Source: Oscillatoriales cyanobacterium
Lineage (GTDB): Bacteria; Cyanobacteriota; Cyanobacteriia; Cyanobacteriales; Microcoleaceae
DNA: 40,197 nt
Direction of reading: 5' to 3'
Assembly (NCBI GenBank): GCA_004293365.1
Contig: RDYN01000040.1
Coordinates: 1 to 40,197, forward strand
The notes below the pieces were generated by a model. The model saw only the letters and a list, made by a program, of their open reading frames with translations, did no database searches and was not told the DNA's origin. The position numbers and the translations under genes are program-made. Positions 32,709 to 40,197 of the stretch are shown one piece after another; the stretch's first letter is position 1, and each line of letters starts with the position of its first letter.

Positions 32709-33023
32709 ATTCGCTACCAGTATTTTTGTGAATTGTGAATTATATTATGTTTGCTAAAATAACGATTATCAGGTTCGTAGTGAGGACTTCAGTCCTCTGA
32801 TTTTGATGCGGACTGAAGTCCTCACTACGAACCTATTTTTTAATTCTTGTTGTTTTCTAGGATTTAATATTGTAAATTATTTGACAATCTAGCGGTGATA
32901 TTTTAGAGGTGGCATTGAATAATTATGAGTTATAAATTATCAGTTGTCAGTTAAAAAAGATTCAACTAACAACTAAAGCTTTATAACTCAATCCTTAACA
33001 TTCAACGCTCAAAAATCCAAATT
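32709..33023. other. Intergenic region with a perfect long palindrome
   Basis: It contains the 25-bp-arm hairpin at 32771-32834 and short degenerate STRR-like stretches (tcagttgtcagtt, caactaacaact) around 32940-32975. No gene. Confidence 0.7.
32771..32834. repeat. Palindrome with 25-bp perfect arms
   Basis: Left arm 32771-32795 (aggttcgtagtgaggacttc and five more bases) and right arm 32810-32834 are exact inverses around a 14-base loop. It is the same family as 3578-3777 with the core variant ggacttcagtcc. It is followed by tattttttaattc, so it could terminate transcription rightward, but it lies upstream of the aminotransferase. Confidence 0.9.
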
Positions 33024-33347
33024 TTATAAGTGACCTTCTAGCAAACCGATCAAAGTTTGTTTGGTAATAGCTCCCTCGTGGGAAAGCACTACTTCGGCAT
33101 TTTTAAACAGTCTGAGTGCTGGGACTCCTTCGACTTTATACTGTTTGACAGTATTGGGATTGGGGTCAATTTCCATTTTAACCACTTTCAAGTCGCTGTA
33201 GTTGGCAGCCACCCAGTCGATCGAGGGCGCGATCAGTTTGCAAGGCCCGCACCAAGATGCCCAAAAATAAGCAAGCACTGGTTGCTCTGCTTTCAGGACT
33301 TCTGTTTCAAATTTTTCGTCGTTAATGACAATTACACTGTTGCTCAT
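33024..33347 (-). CDS. Thioredoxin
   Basis: 107 residues, the normal thioredoxin length. The redox motif W-C-G-P-C-K has C33 and C36, followed by P-S-I-D and later VEGVPALRLF with the cis-proline. It reduces disulfides of target proteins in the cytoplasm, with electrons from a thioredoxin reductase. Which cyanobacterial type (m, x, y or other) cannot be said confidently; lysine after the second Cys and the acidic N-terminus differ from typical m-type. Single gene, divergent from the ligase at 33493. Confidence 0.96.
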   Translation of the reverse strand: MSNSVIVINDEKFETEVLKAEQPVLAYFWASWCGPCKLIAPSIDWVAANYSDLKVVKMEIDPNPNTVKQYKVEGVPALRLFKNAEVVLSHEGAITKQTLIGLLEGHL

Positions 33348-33492
33348 GATTTTACGAGGATTTTTCCTGATTATTTATAAAGCACGGGCGGGCGTTAAAC
33401 TTGCACCAAATTAAAAGGCAGGCACAAAAAACTGTTACTAATTTTAAAACATTCTGCGAACTTATTGAGTATAAACTCAGGAATGGGGACTG

Positions 33493-34242
33493 ATGGCTAA
33501 TTCTGTATGGCGTTTAATTCCGCTGCTGTCGGCGTCTGGTAGGGTGCAGATGGCGATCGACCAATGGCTGCTGCAACAGCATCTAGCGGGGAAAAATCCG
33601 CCAACTCTGCGATTTTACACCTGGGCACCGGCGGCGATTTCCTTGGGCTACCACCAGCAGCGCTGGCCGGAATTTTGGCAGCAGTTGTCTTGGGAGGGAC
33701 AGCTTCTGGAGTTGGTGAGACGCCCCAGCGGCGGGCGCGCTGTGCTCCACCAAGGGGATTTGACTTATGCAGTTGTGGCGTCGGGATTTGACAGCAGCCG
33801 CGTGAAAGCTTATCACACTATATGCGAGTTTTTGATTGAGGGTTGGCGGGCGATCGGTGTGGATTTGCGCTACGGGGAAGCTGGGCGCGGTTACATTCAC
33901 AATCCCAATTGTTTTGGTACGGCGACGGCTGCGGATTTGGTTACTGTTGATGGCTGCAAGTTAATTGGTAGCGCGCAATTGCGCCGGGGCGATGCTATTT
34001 TGCAGCACGGTTCGATGCGTTTGCAGCCGGATATTAAATTGTTTTCTGAGGTTTTTGGGGAGGAATTAATTCCTGTGCAATTACCTCTATCTGAAGGGGG
34101 AGATGATTTGATTGCGACTGTAATTGATGCTTTGAGTGCGGCGGCTTGTCGCTGTTTTGATATTGATTTGGAGGTGCGGCCGCTTTCGGATGAGGAATGG
34201 GTGGAGATTTGGGAATTGACTAGAAGAATCTCTATTTTGTAG
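33493..34242 (+). CDS. Lipoate-protein ligase A family protein
   Basis: 249 residues. Biotin/lipoyl ligase fold: R-F-Y-T-W-x-P-A-A-I-S-L-G-Y-H-Q at 40-55, signature RRPSGGRAVLH at 76-86, and K156 in GCKLIGSAQLRR, which contacts the acyl-adenylate. Such enzymes attach lipoate or octanoate to the lysine of 2-oxoacid dehydrogenase E2 or glycine cleavage H proteins. It is a compact single-domain form without the LplA C-terminal domain, like the octanoyl transferase LipM or related proteins, so the exact reaction is not settled. The neighbours give no extra clue. Confidence 0.9.
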   Translation: MANSVWRLIPLLSASGRVQMAIDQWLLQQHLAGKNPPTLRFYTWAPAAISLGYHQQRWPEFWQQLSWEGQLLELVRRPSGGRAVLHQGDLTYAVVASGFDSSRVKAYHTICEFLIEGWRAIGVDLRYGEAGRGYIHNPNCFGTATAADLVTVDGCKLIGSAQLRRGDAILQHGSMRLQPDIKLFSEVFGEELIPVQLPLSEGGDDLIATVIDALSAAACRCFDIDLEVRPLSDEEWVEIWELTRRISIL

Positions 34243-34710
34243 ATGAACACGATAAGGGCGATCGGGAGCATCTCAGTTTTGCATTTACAGTGCTGTCTCC
34301 GCTCAAAAAAGGTTCGATCGTTCGGACTTCAGTCCGCTCTTTAAAAAATGCTTCTTGCAAAACTGAGATGCTCCCGGGCGATCGCTAATTTTTGATGATT
34401 TTACCATTTTAGAGAGGGATACAATTACGCTGGATACGCCTTTCTAATACCATTTATAAAAAAAATTATCCTGAACAATTGTGAGGCGAGAGTGAAACTG
34501 AGGTTTTTTATTTAGCCCATGGGTAAGCTGCAAAGCTGTCAGATTTTCCCTCTTGATGCTGCATGATTGTTGATTGTGATGCACCCTAGAAATAATGCGG
34601 CTTTTTGGGAACAGCCAAGATGGCCGTTCCACAAGAGACTTTTGGTATCATGCTTGTGGGGTGGGCAATCTTGGCAACACCTAAAAAAATCAATTCAAAT
34701 GCAGTACAGC
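34243..34710. other. Intergenic region with a foldback element
   Basis: It holds the inverted repeat 34264-34375, several cgatcg motifs, and an AT-rich stretch (34430-34470). The segment 34560-34700 has short open frames with no convincing start or composition. No supported gene. Confidence 0.6.
34264..34375. repeat. Foldback element with 20-bp perfect arms
   Basis: Left arm gggagcatctcagttttgca (34264-34283) and right arm 34356-34375 are exact inverses. Inside lie gtgctgtctccgctc (34291-34305) and a short ggacttcagtcc palindrome (about 34324-34335). Related pieces (gtgctgtccccgctc and agagatgctcccg) recur at 37551-37643. Confidence 0.88.
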
Positions 34711-35496
34711 TTATGGTTTTGGCTCAGTTTGCACTTGGACGATCGGCTGTTTGGCAATTTTGGTCAATTTCACTGCATCCAGCAAGCTTTCCCAATCAGC
34801 ATCCAGCACTGTATCCGAAGGGCGATCGCGGCGAGCAGCAGCTAAATTGCTGAGGGCATCTTGCCAAATCCCATTTTCAGCATAAATAGCGGTTTTCCGG
34901 CGCGGATCTGCCTTTTCTAACTCACTGCGGATATCGGCACTGAGCTCAACTCGCCGTACAGTACCGATTTCGAGCAGATCGGCAGATCTGTCTTCAGCCT
35001 CGCAAATCACTGTAAAATTCCAAGTGTATTTTTTGCCTACTTCCAAGGGAGGCACATTCTTGTTAGCGGGGATACTAACGCCGATTACTCCTGATAAATT
35101 GCTAACTGTGAGAGTCTGTTTATAAATCTGGTTGCCGCTTGGATCTAGTAAGATAAATTCGGCTGATTCCGCCTTTGTTGGAGGCAAGTAGAAAAAGAAT
35201 GTTGGATATTCGGAAACAGTTCGGGCTATTTTATTTTCAGGGAGTAAGCCTGTGAGATTTATTGGATTTAGCCCGCTGTTGCGGCAGTTACCGCGCGTCG
35301 ATCTGCCCGATCGAGGGGGCGATTGTTCCATATCTTCACGGGGCTGAGCAAAGCGCGGCCCTCCCGGTACAGTATTGCGCGGCTGGCCCACATTATCTGG
35401 CGTTGGCTGTCCCACACTTGCAAATTGGCAAGCATTAAATGCTCCTATCAACAATATGGAACTAAAGACGAGGGATTTTAGTGTAAATTTAGTCAT
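34711..35496 (-). CDS. DUF928-type secreted protein
   Basis: 261 residues. It has an N-terminal signal (M-T-K-F-T-L-K-S-L-V-F-S-S-I-L-L-I-G-A-F-N-A-C; possibly a lipobox), a disordered Pro/Gly/Arg-rich stretch (30-70), then the DUF928 pattern: N-P-I-N-L-T-G-L-L-P-E, Y-P-T-F-F-F-Y-L-P, YTWNFTVICEAEDRS and a helical C-terminal part with E-N-G-I-W-Q-D-A-L. The family is found mainly in cyanobacteria and is of unknown function, often next to CHASE2-containing genes. Here it lies 47 bases downstream of a CHASE2 cyclase on the same strand, so the two are probably one operon. Confidence 0.85.
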   Translation of the reverse strand: MTKFTLKSLVFSSILLIGAFNACQFASVGQPTPDNVGQPRNTVPGGPRFAQPREDMEQSPPRSGRSTRGNCRNSGLNPINLTGLLPENKIARTVSEYPTFFFYLPPTKAESAEFILLDPSGNQIYKQTLTVSNLSGVIGVSIPANKNVPPLEVGKKYTWNFTVICEAEDRSADLLEIGTVRRVELSADIRSELEKADPRRKTAIYAENGIWQDALSNLAAARRDRPSDTVLDADWESLLDAVKLTKIAKQPIVQVQTEPKP

Positions 35497-35543
35497 TTTT
35501 TTTCTAGGTTTTTCATGATGTTTCCAAGATATCTTTTCTGTTT

Positions 35544-37505
35544 TTACTTTCTCGATCTTTCTCCTCCCAAGACGCGATAGACATTAACTTTTTGCTCCCT
35601 GCCTTTTAAAGGTAAAGCTCCCCAAGATTCTACCTCAAATTTTCCTTCAATATGCACTAAGGTTTCTTCAGCAATTAAGATGCGGCAGGTGTCCTCTTGC
35701 CGATCTTTTTCACAGCTTTCTAAACGAGAAGCGATATTGACACTATCACCGATTACTCCATATTCTAAACGGGTTTTGCCTCCCAAACTGCCCACCATTA
35801 TCGGCCCGGTAAAAATTCCGACTCGCATTTTTGCCGACGGCAAATCGCGATCGCTCCAACTTTGATTTAGGGCCGGCAACCGCGAACTTATAGCTAGAGC
35901 GCAAGATACCGCAAGGCGAGCATCTTCGGCAATTTCTTCGGGAGTTGTGCGGGGGATAGGAACACCAAATACAGCCAGCATTCCATCTCCGGTAAATTTA
36001 TTAATCACCCCTTGATGTTTTTGCACTTCCTCTGCCATTGCTGATAAATATTCATTTAACCAAGGCATCACTACTTCTGGCGGTAGTTTTTCGGAAATAG
36101 TGCTAAAACCCTGCAAGTCAGTCATGATCATTGTAGCAGTTAGTCTTTGCCCCGGCAATAGGCCCGACTGGAGGAGATGGACGCGCTCTTTCCACAGGGC
36201 ATTGGCGATCGCCGGTGAGGTTTGCTGTCCTAGTAATTTCATTACAATTTCTTGCTGCTGCTTTGACTGCTGGTATTTGTATGTGATGATAACTGCTGGG
36301 GCGATCGCCAATGCCAGTGTTGGTGATGCCAGTGAGATCCACCCCTGTTGGGTAAATAGAAAAAATGTGAATCCCCATAATATGCAGCCAAGTGCGATCG
36401 CGCTCACCATGAAATTGAGCGTATTTTCTAGCCGCCAAGCTAAACAACCGCCAATTATTACCCAAACAGCGCTCCAAAGCATTTCTTGCCATTCATCCCA
36501 AAACCAAAATAGTTTTTTGTCATCTAAAACTGCGTTCAGAATTTGGCTAGTTGCCGTTGCATGAATTAATACCCCAGGCATCATGCGGTTGTCGCTGGCA
36601 CTAGCGCTGTAAGGGGTAGAAAAGACATCTTTGACAGTTAGGGCTGTAATCCCGATTAGCACTATTTTACCCTTCACCAATTCGGGGTCTAGTTTTCCCT
36701 CCAAAACTTGAGTGAGTGTCACGGTTTTTGCAATATTTTCAGGAGAGCGGTAATTGAGCAAGATTTGATAGCCTCCAGTGTCAATTGTCTGATAACCTCC
36801 TGAGTCCGATCGCAGTCGCGAAAAGACTGTGTTTCCTGCTTTTATTTCTTGATCTTTTGTGAGTGTTGAAGGAATTTTTTTACTGTCAATATATTTGAAA
36901 GCTAGCCGGAGCGAAAATGAGCTGAGAGTCGATTGTCCGTTGGAACGAAACATCAAGCTCCGGCGAATTATGCCGTCTGGATCCATGACTAAATCGTTAA
37001 ATCCTATCCGTTCTTTGGGGATGTTGGGAGGTGGCAGAGCTCGCTCGTACTCTGACTTGCCGAGGAAAGTAATGGGGATGACTTTGGGGTTTTTGAATTG
37101 AGCTGCCAATTCTGCGTTTCCTGGTTCGTAGGGGATATCGCGGATTATATCCAGACCAATAACGGTGGGTTCGAGACGCGCTATGGAGGCGATCGCACGA
37201 GCTAAAACTTCATCAGAGATTGGCCATTTCTTAAAAGTATGAATGTCCTGTTCTGTGACTGTCACTACTAGCAACCTCGGGTCAGGACCTGCATCGGGGC
37301 GCAACTTTACCATCAGGTCAAAAGCTTGCAATTCCAAGGGCTGCAACCAACCTAAATGTCGCACTCCTAAGAGAGTTCCTGTTACGACAATGCAGGTGAT
37401 GGCAAGAGGTTGCAAGTCAGCCAAGGGGAAGGAAGAAGTTAAGTTTTTCCAACTCCAACGTTTTTTACCCAATTTATGATAAAATATCTTTAAAAAATTG
37501 GGCAT
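35544..37505 (-). CDS. CHASE2-domain adenylate cyclase
   Basis: 653 residues. TM1 about 33-49; extracytoplasmic CHASE2 sensor about 55-330 (F-D-L-M-V-K-L-R-P, G-L-D-I-I-R-D, L-V-M-D-P-D-G-I-I-R-R-S, V-L-I-G-I-T-A); three TM helices about 343-408; then a class III cyclase domain about 455-645. Metal aspartates are D463 (MTDLQGFS) and D507 (FTGDGMLAVFG); K503 and D587 are the adenine-selecting pair; N590 and R594 (VNIASRLES) stabilise the transition state. All catalytic residues are present, so it should make cAMP in response to an unknown external signal. It is probably co-transcribed with the DUF928 gene. Confidence 0.94.
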   Translation of the reverse strand: MPNFLKIFYHKLGKKRWSWKNLTSSFPLADLQPLAITCIVVTGTLLGVRHLGWLQPLELQAFDLMVKLRPDAGPDPRLLVVTVTEQDIHTFKKWPISDEVLARAIASIARLEPTVIGLDIIRDIPYEPGNAELAAQFKNPKVIPITFLGKSEYERALPPPNIPKERIGFNDLVMDPDGIIRRSLMFRSNGQSTLSSFSLRLAFKYIDSKKIPSTLTKDQEIKAGNTVFSRLRSDSGGYQTIDTGGYQILLNYRSPENIAKTVTLTQVLEGKLDPELVKGKIVLIGITALTVKDVFSTPYSASASDNRMMPGVLIHATATSQILNAVLDDKKLFWFWDEWQEMLWSAVWVIIGGCLAWRLENTLNFMVSAIALGCILWGFTFFLFTQQGWISLASPTLALAIAPAVIITYKYQQSKQQQEIVMKLLGQQTSPAIANALWKERVHLLQSGLLPGQRLTATMIMTDLQGFSTISEKLPPEVVMPWLNEYLSAMAEEVQKHQGVINKFTGDGMLAVFGVPIPRTTPEEIAEDARLAVSCALAISSRLPALNQSWSDRDLPSAKMRVGIFTGPIMVGSLGGKTRLEYGVIGDSVNIASRLESCEKDRQEDTCRILIAEETLVHIEGKFEVESWGALPLKGREQKVNVYRVLGGERSRK

Positions 37506-37550
37506 AATTCTTGTTTGAATCTTCCTTGATATCTGTGCGCTGGCTTTTGT

Positions 37551-37603
37551 AGTGCTGTCCCCGCTCGCTTGCGGTTAGACAACAGCTCGGGGGGGACAGC
37601 ACT
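37551..37603. repeat. Hairpin repeat related to the 34.3-kb foldback
   Basis: Arms agtgctgtcccc (37551-37562) and ggggacagcact (37592-37603) around a loop with gctcgcttgcggttagac. Downstream, agagatgctcccg (37631-37643) also matches the arm of 34264-34375. It lies between the leftward CHASE2 cyclase and the end of the protease gene, where it could serve as terminator for the latter. Confidence 0.8.
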
Positions 37604-37691
37604 CAAACAAAAACGCTTTTTACACTCCCCAGAGATGCTCCCGTCTGCTACATCTTAACTTGTGACTCATCCGGATTGCGATGCCCAATGT

Positions 37692-38888
37692 TTAATTTTC
37701 CTGTGCGGTTTTGGCGATCGCACTTAACTGCAATCCCTGGGGATAACTGTTTTCTTCTTTGCTGCGCTTGATATCGGCTTCGGAAATCTTGGGTTTGAGG
37801 TATTTTGCCAGAACTTTCATCACGTCGCCCCGATCGATCGTCCCTAGGGCTGCACCAATGGACGAAATGACGAGGATTCGCGGGAGTTGGCGGGCTTCCA
37901 TGCAGTTAATTACTTCTGCAATGGATGCTTTTTCGGAGACTGTGGGGGTTTTTTCCAGGGGTTGCAAAATGTTGTGCAAAGTCTGAATTTGCCACTGACT
38001 GCGCTCTGTGCAGCGGATATCGTCGATCGACACTAAGCCCAAATCCCGCCCGTTGGTCGCAGCGATGTAAAATGGAAAGGGATTCACTTCTAACAAATAG
38101 CGATCGGCAAATTCTCGCAAAGTCAAATTTGCATCGACAACTCGAAACTCGCGGCTCATTGCATCGGCGGCCTTAGTTTTGAGCAGCGCTTCTTGCAACG
38201 AAGTAAAGCGGCTGTATGCGCTAGCATTCCGAATCGCAAAAGAGCCGATGAGCGCAATCCACAAACCGCCGTACTGGCGCGCTAACAAACATAAACTGAC
38301 ACCGAAAGCAACAGCCAACCAACCCAAAACTTGCCCGGTTTTTGCTGCCCAGCGCACGCCGACAAATCGAGAGCCGGTGATTTTCCAAATAGCTGCTTTT
38401 AAAACTTGTCCTCCGTCCAAAGGCAGCCCGGGAATTAAGTTAAATAATCCCAAAACTAGATTGATTATTGCTACCTTTTCTGTTATAATTGATAGCAAAC
38501 TTGTCGGGGGGAAAACTTGAGAACCCAAACCGAGGATTAAAAACAGCGCGAAGCTGACGAGAGGGCCAGCAATAGCTACTTGAAAAGCTTGACCGGGAGT
38601 TTTTGATTCCGAGTCGATCGAAGCTACTCCGCCAAATAAGAATAGAGTAATAGAATTAACTTTAATGCCTTGCGACATCGCCGCCAAGCTGTGTCCGAGT
38701 TCGTGCAACAGTACGGAAGCAAACAGCAGCAGAGCTATTGCCAACCCGGCACTCCAGGAGAGCGCAGGCCCCCACAAGCGGTAACTGCTGGCGTATTCGC
38801 GGGTTGCGAGGGCTAAAATTATAAACCACGAATAATCAATCAGTAGCGGGATGCCAAATAAAGAGCCGATTCGCCAACCTGTCTGCAT
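37692..38888 (-). CDS. Site-2 protease (M50) family membrane metalloprotease with CBS domains
   Basis: 398 residues. Zinc motif H62-E63-x-x-H66 (LLHELGHSL) lies in a membrane helix and D158 in LPLDGGQVL is the third ligand. There are about six hydrophobic segments between 15 and 220. Residues 240-360 form a CBS pair (A-D-A-M-S-R-E-F-R-V-V near 245; I-D-R-G-D-V-M-K-V-L near 350), which usually senses adenine nucleotides. Members cleave membrane-embedded regulators such as anti-sigma factors; this target is unknown. Upstream of the ATG, aggaaactttc gives a plausible ribosome binding site. It is on the same strand as psaK, about 80 bases downstream of it. Confidence 0.93.
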   Translation of the reverse strand: MQTGWRIGSLFGIPLLIDYSWFIILALATREYASSYRLWGPALSWSAGLAIALLLFASVLLHELGHSLAAMSQGIKVNSITLFLFGGVASIDSESKTPGQAFQVAIAGPLVSFALFLILGLGSQVFPPTSLLSIITEKVAIINLVLGLFNLIPGLPLDGGQVLKAAIWKITGSRFVGVRWAAKTGQVLGWLAVAFGVSLCLLARQYGGLWIALIGSFAIRNASAYSRFTSLQEALLKTKAADAMSREFRVVDANLTLREFADRYLLEVNPFPFYIAATNGRDLGLVSIDDIRCTERSQWQIQTLHNILQPLEKTPTVSEKASIAEVINCMEARQLPRILVISSIGAALGTIDRGDVMKVLAKYLKPKISEADIKRSKEENSYPQGLQLSAIAKTAQEN

Positions 38889-38969
38889 GAAAGTTTCCTG
38901 GGAAAGGAGAGCAAGAATGAATTTCTATTATATCTTTTCTGCCCCTTTCCTTTCCCCGAACCCTGATTT

Positions 38970-39254
38970 TTAAAGAACTCCGGCGTTACCCAAGCCCAAG
39001 ATTACTCCTGCGCCGAGCAAGTGCCCTAGGCTGGCTGTGGCCAGCAATTCTGGGATGCCGAAGCCTTTGAACATTCCAGGGACTGCAACGGGTAAGGCTG
39101 GGCCTTTGCCTCGGTTTTGTTTGTTGATGCCGTAGTAGCCGATCGCGATCGCCAGCAAGTTGCATACAATCATTGTCAGTCCTACCATTGGTGTCCATTC
39201 CGGCGTTGAGGGAGTGGTAGCTTGTACGGCTAACAGCAAAGATGAGTTAATCAT
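38970..39254 (-). CDS. psaK: Photosystem I reaction centre subunit PsaK
   Basis: 94 residues. A short N-terminal presequence (to about A-V-Q-A) is followed by two membrane helices (about 21-43 and 66-90) separated by a basic loop N-K-Q-N-R-G-K-G-P. The C-terminal helix contains P-E-L-L-A-T-A-S-L-G-H-L-L-G-A-G, typical of PsaK. It sits at the edge of photosystem I in the thylakoid membrane, binds chlorophyll and helps couple antenna proteins. The ATG is preceded by aggaagatataaac, a good ribosome binding site. Transcribed divergently from trpF. Confidence 0.96.
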   Translation of the reverse strand: MINSSLLLAVQATTPSTPEWTPMVGLTMIVCNLLAIAIGYYGINKQNRGKGPALPVAVPGMFKGFGIPELLATASLGHLLGAGVILGLGNAGVL

Positions 39255-39388
39255 GTTTATATCTTCCTGATTTCACAGATTATTTGATTGAGAAAATTAT
39301 AAAAAGTATTTTGCATTAAACTAAGATTTGTTTTAATAGTTAACAATTCGTTGATATTTTGATACAAATTCAGCACGGAGCCAAAAGA

Positions 39389-40039
39389 GTGCGGGTAAAA
39401 ATTTGCGGAATCACTAAATTAGACCAGTCCAGGGCGATCGCAGCTTTGGGAGCTCAGGCTTTGGGGTTTATCTGCGTGCCGGCTTCCCCCCGCTATGTCA
39501 GCCCGGAAACTATTCGCCTGATTGTCGAACAGTTGCCGGAAAATGTCGATCGCATCGGCGTATTTGCTGATACCACAATAGAAAATATATGTCAAGTAAC
39601 CGCAGAGTCAAATTTAAGCGGGGTGCAGTTGCACGGAGATGAAACAGCGGAATATTGCGATCGGCTGCGCGAGTTTTTGCCGGGAATTGAAATTATTAAA
39701 GCTTTGAGAGTTAAGAGTCATGAAACGTTAGCTACCGCTGCAATTTACGCCCTGCGTGTCGATACTTTACTGTTGGATGCTTACCATCCGGCTCAACTTG
39801 GCGGTACTGGCAAAACTATAGATTGGATGATGTTAGCAGAGTTTAAACCAGCTTGTCCTTGGCTGCTGGCGGGCGGCTTGACGCCGGATAATGTTTTAAG
39901 TGCGATCGATCGCGCCAAGGGCAAAAATTTCAGCGGTGTTGACCTTTCGAGCGGCGTAGAAATAGCGCCGGGAGATAAAGATTTGACCAAAGTTGCTCAG
40001 TTGTTTGCTAACTTAAGTTTACTTACTAATCCTAGGTAA
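39389..40039 (+). CDS. trpF: Phosphoribosylanthranilate isomerase
   Basis: 216 residues from GTG. It converts N-(5-phosphoribosyl)anthranilate to CdRP in tryptophan synthesis, as a single TIM barrel. Catalytic Cys6 is in VKICGIT and the general-acid Asp is in LLLDAYHP. Also visible are [18 protein letters not shown] and the phosphate loop [10 protein letters not shown] with [11 protein letters not shown] at 39389 is preferred because ggag lies 8 bases upstream and the protein then begins M-R-V-K-I-C-G-I-T, as usual; a TTG at 39359 would add ten residues. Stand-alone, not in a trp operon here. Confidence 0.96.
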   Translation: MRVKICGITKLDQSRAIAALGAQALGFICVPASPRYVSPETIRLIVEQLPENVDRIGVFADTTIENICQVTAESNLSGVQLHGDETAEYCDRLREFLPGIEIIKALRVKSHETLATAAIYALRVDTLLLDAYHPAQLGGTGKTIDWMMLAEFKPACPWLLAGGLTPDNVLSAIDRAKGKNFSGVDLSSGVEIAPGDKDLTKVAQLFANLSLLTNPR

Positions 40040-40099
40040 TTGGTAATTGATAATTGGTAATATCCTGTCCGGTCGATTACCATCACAAAAACGGTTCGT

Positions 40100-40197
40100 T
40101 CGTTCGTCCGCAAAAGCGGACTTCAGTCCGCTCTCCGGTTGCGGACTGAAGTCCGCACTACAAACCAATCTTATTTTCGTTCGTCCGCAAAAGCGGA
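40100..40197. repeat. Palindromic repeat cut by the window end
   Basis: Arms gcggacttcagtccgc (40116-40131) and gcggactgaagtccgc (40141-40156) are inverses, followed by actacaaacc as in the other members of the family. The stretch cgttcgtccgcaaaagcgga at about 40100-40120 reappears at 40178-40197, so a second unit begins at the edge. Confidence 0.85.

Noticed and set aside
34567-34853. Possible small genes upstream of the DUF928 gene's 3' end
   Set aside because: They overlap the DUF928 coding sequence on the opposite strand and have no recognisable domain or ribosome binding site.

Overview
The window looks like a chromosomal piece of a filamentous cyanobacterium of the Microcoleus/Oscillatoria type (genus is an inference). 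A photosystem I subunit gene (psaK), many HIP1-like gcgatcgc octamers, heptanucleotide tandem repeats (STRR) and dispersed palindromes around 'ggacttYagtcc' all point that way. No rRNA, tRNA or CRISPR array was recognised.

Layout. 1-3.9 kb: a secreted protein with two SH3-like modules joined by a long Pro-Ala linker, a solo tnpB (IS200/IS605 type) with its probable omega-RNA end, a small exported Lys/Glu/Ala-rich protein, and a triple hairpin repeat. 3.9-9.8 kb: pheS, a glycosyltransferase-sulfotransferase fusion, a second GT2 glycosyltransferase and a HEAT-repeat protein. 9.8-26.9 kb: a polymorphic-toxin locus. 27.4-29.1 kb: a beta-propeller/RTX protein. 29.7-40.2 kb: ordinary chromosomal genes (surE, a zinc-ribbon membrane protein, an aminotransferase, a thioredoxin, a lipoyl-ligase-like protein, a DUF928 protein, a CHASE2 adenylate cyclase, an S2P-CBS protease, psaK, trpF) separated by palindromic repeats.

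The centrepiece is the toxin locus. A 2984-residue RHS/YD-repeat protein (17943-26897, minus) carries seven FG-GAP/VCBS-type repeats, enough for one propeller, inside its YD array. It ends in a tip that resembles vertebrate serum amyloid A. About 3.5 kb further along the minus strand lies a 5'-truncated, in-frame orphan RHS cassette (11121-14477) with a NucA/NucB-type DNase tip, followed without a gap by a SUKH (SMI1/KNR4) immunity-like gene and a second diverged SUKH copy. Between the two RHS genes are an ankyrin-repeat gene fused almost seamlessly to the cassette's edge and three tandem copies of a small lipoprotein gene on the opposite strand. The lipoprotein copies are separated by decayed ankyrin/RHS remnants, one of them split by a 167-bp MITE with a 3-bp target duplication. 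I read this as a locus that has repeatedly duplicated and swapped toxin-tip and accessory cassettes by recombination in RHS homology.

Non-coding structure is unusually rich. STRR heptamers abut the start codons of three genes and encode the end of a fourth. A nested foldback lies at 7026-7166, and a pure 60-nt homopurine tract lies behind the tnpB element. All functional statements are inferred from sequence; family assignments are from recognised motifs, without database searches.
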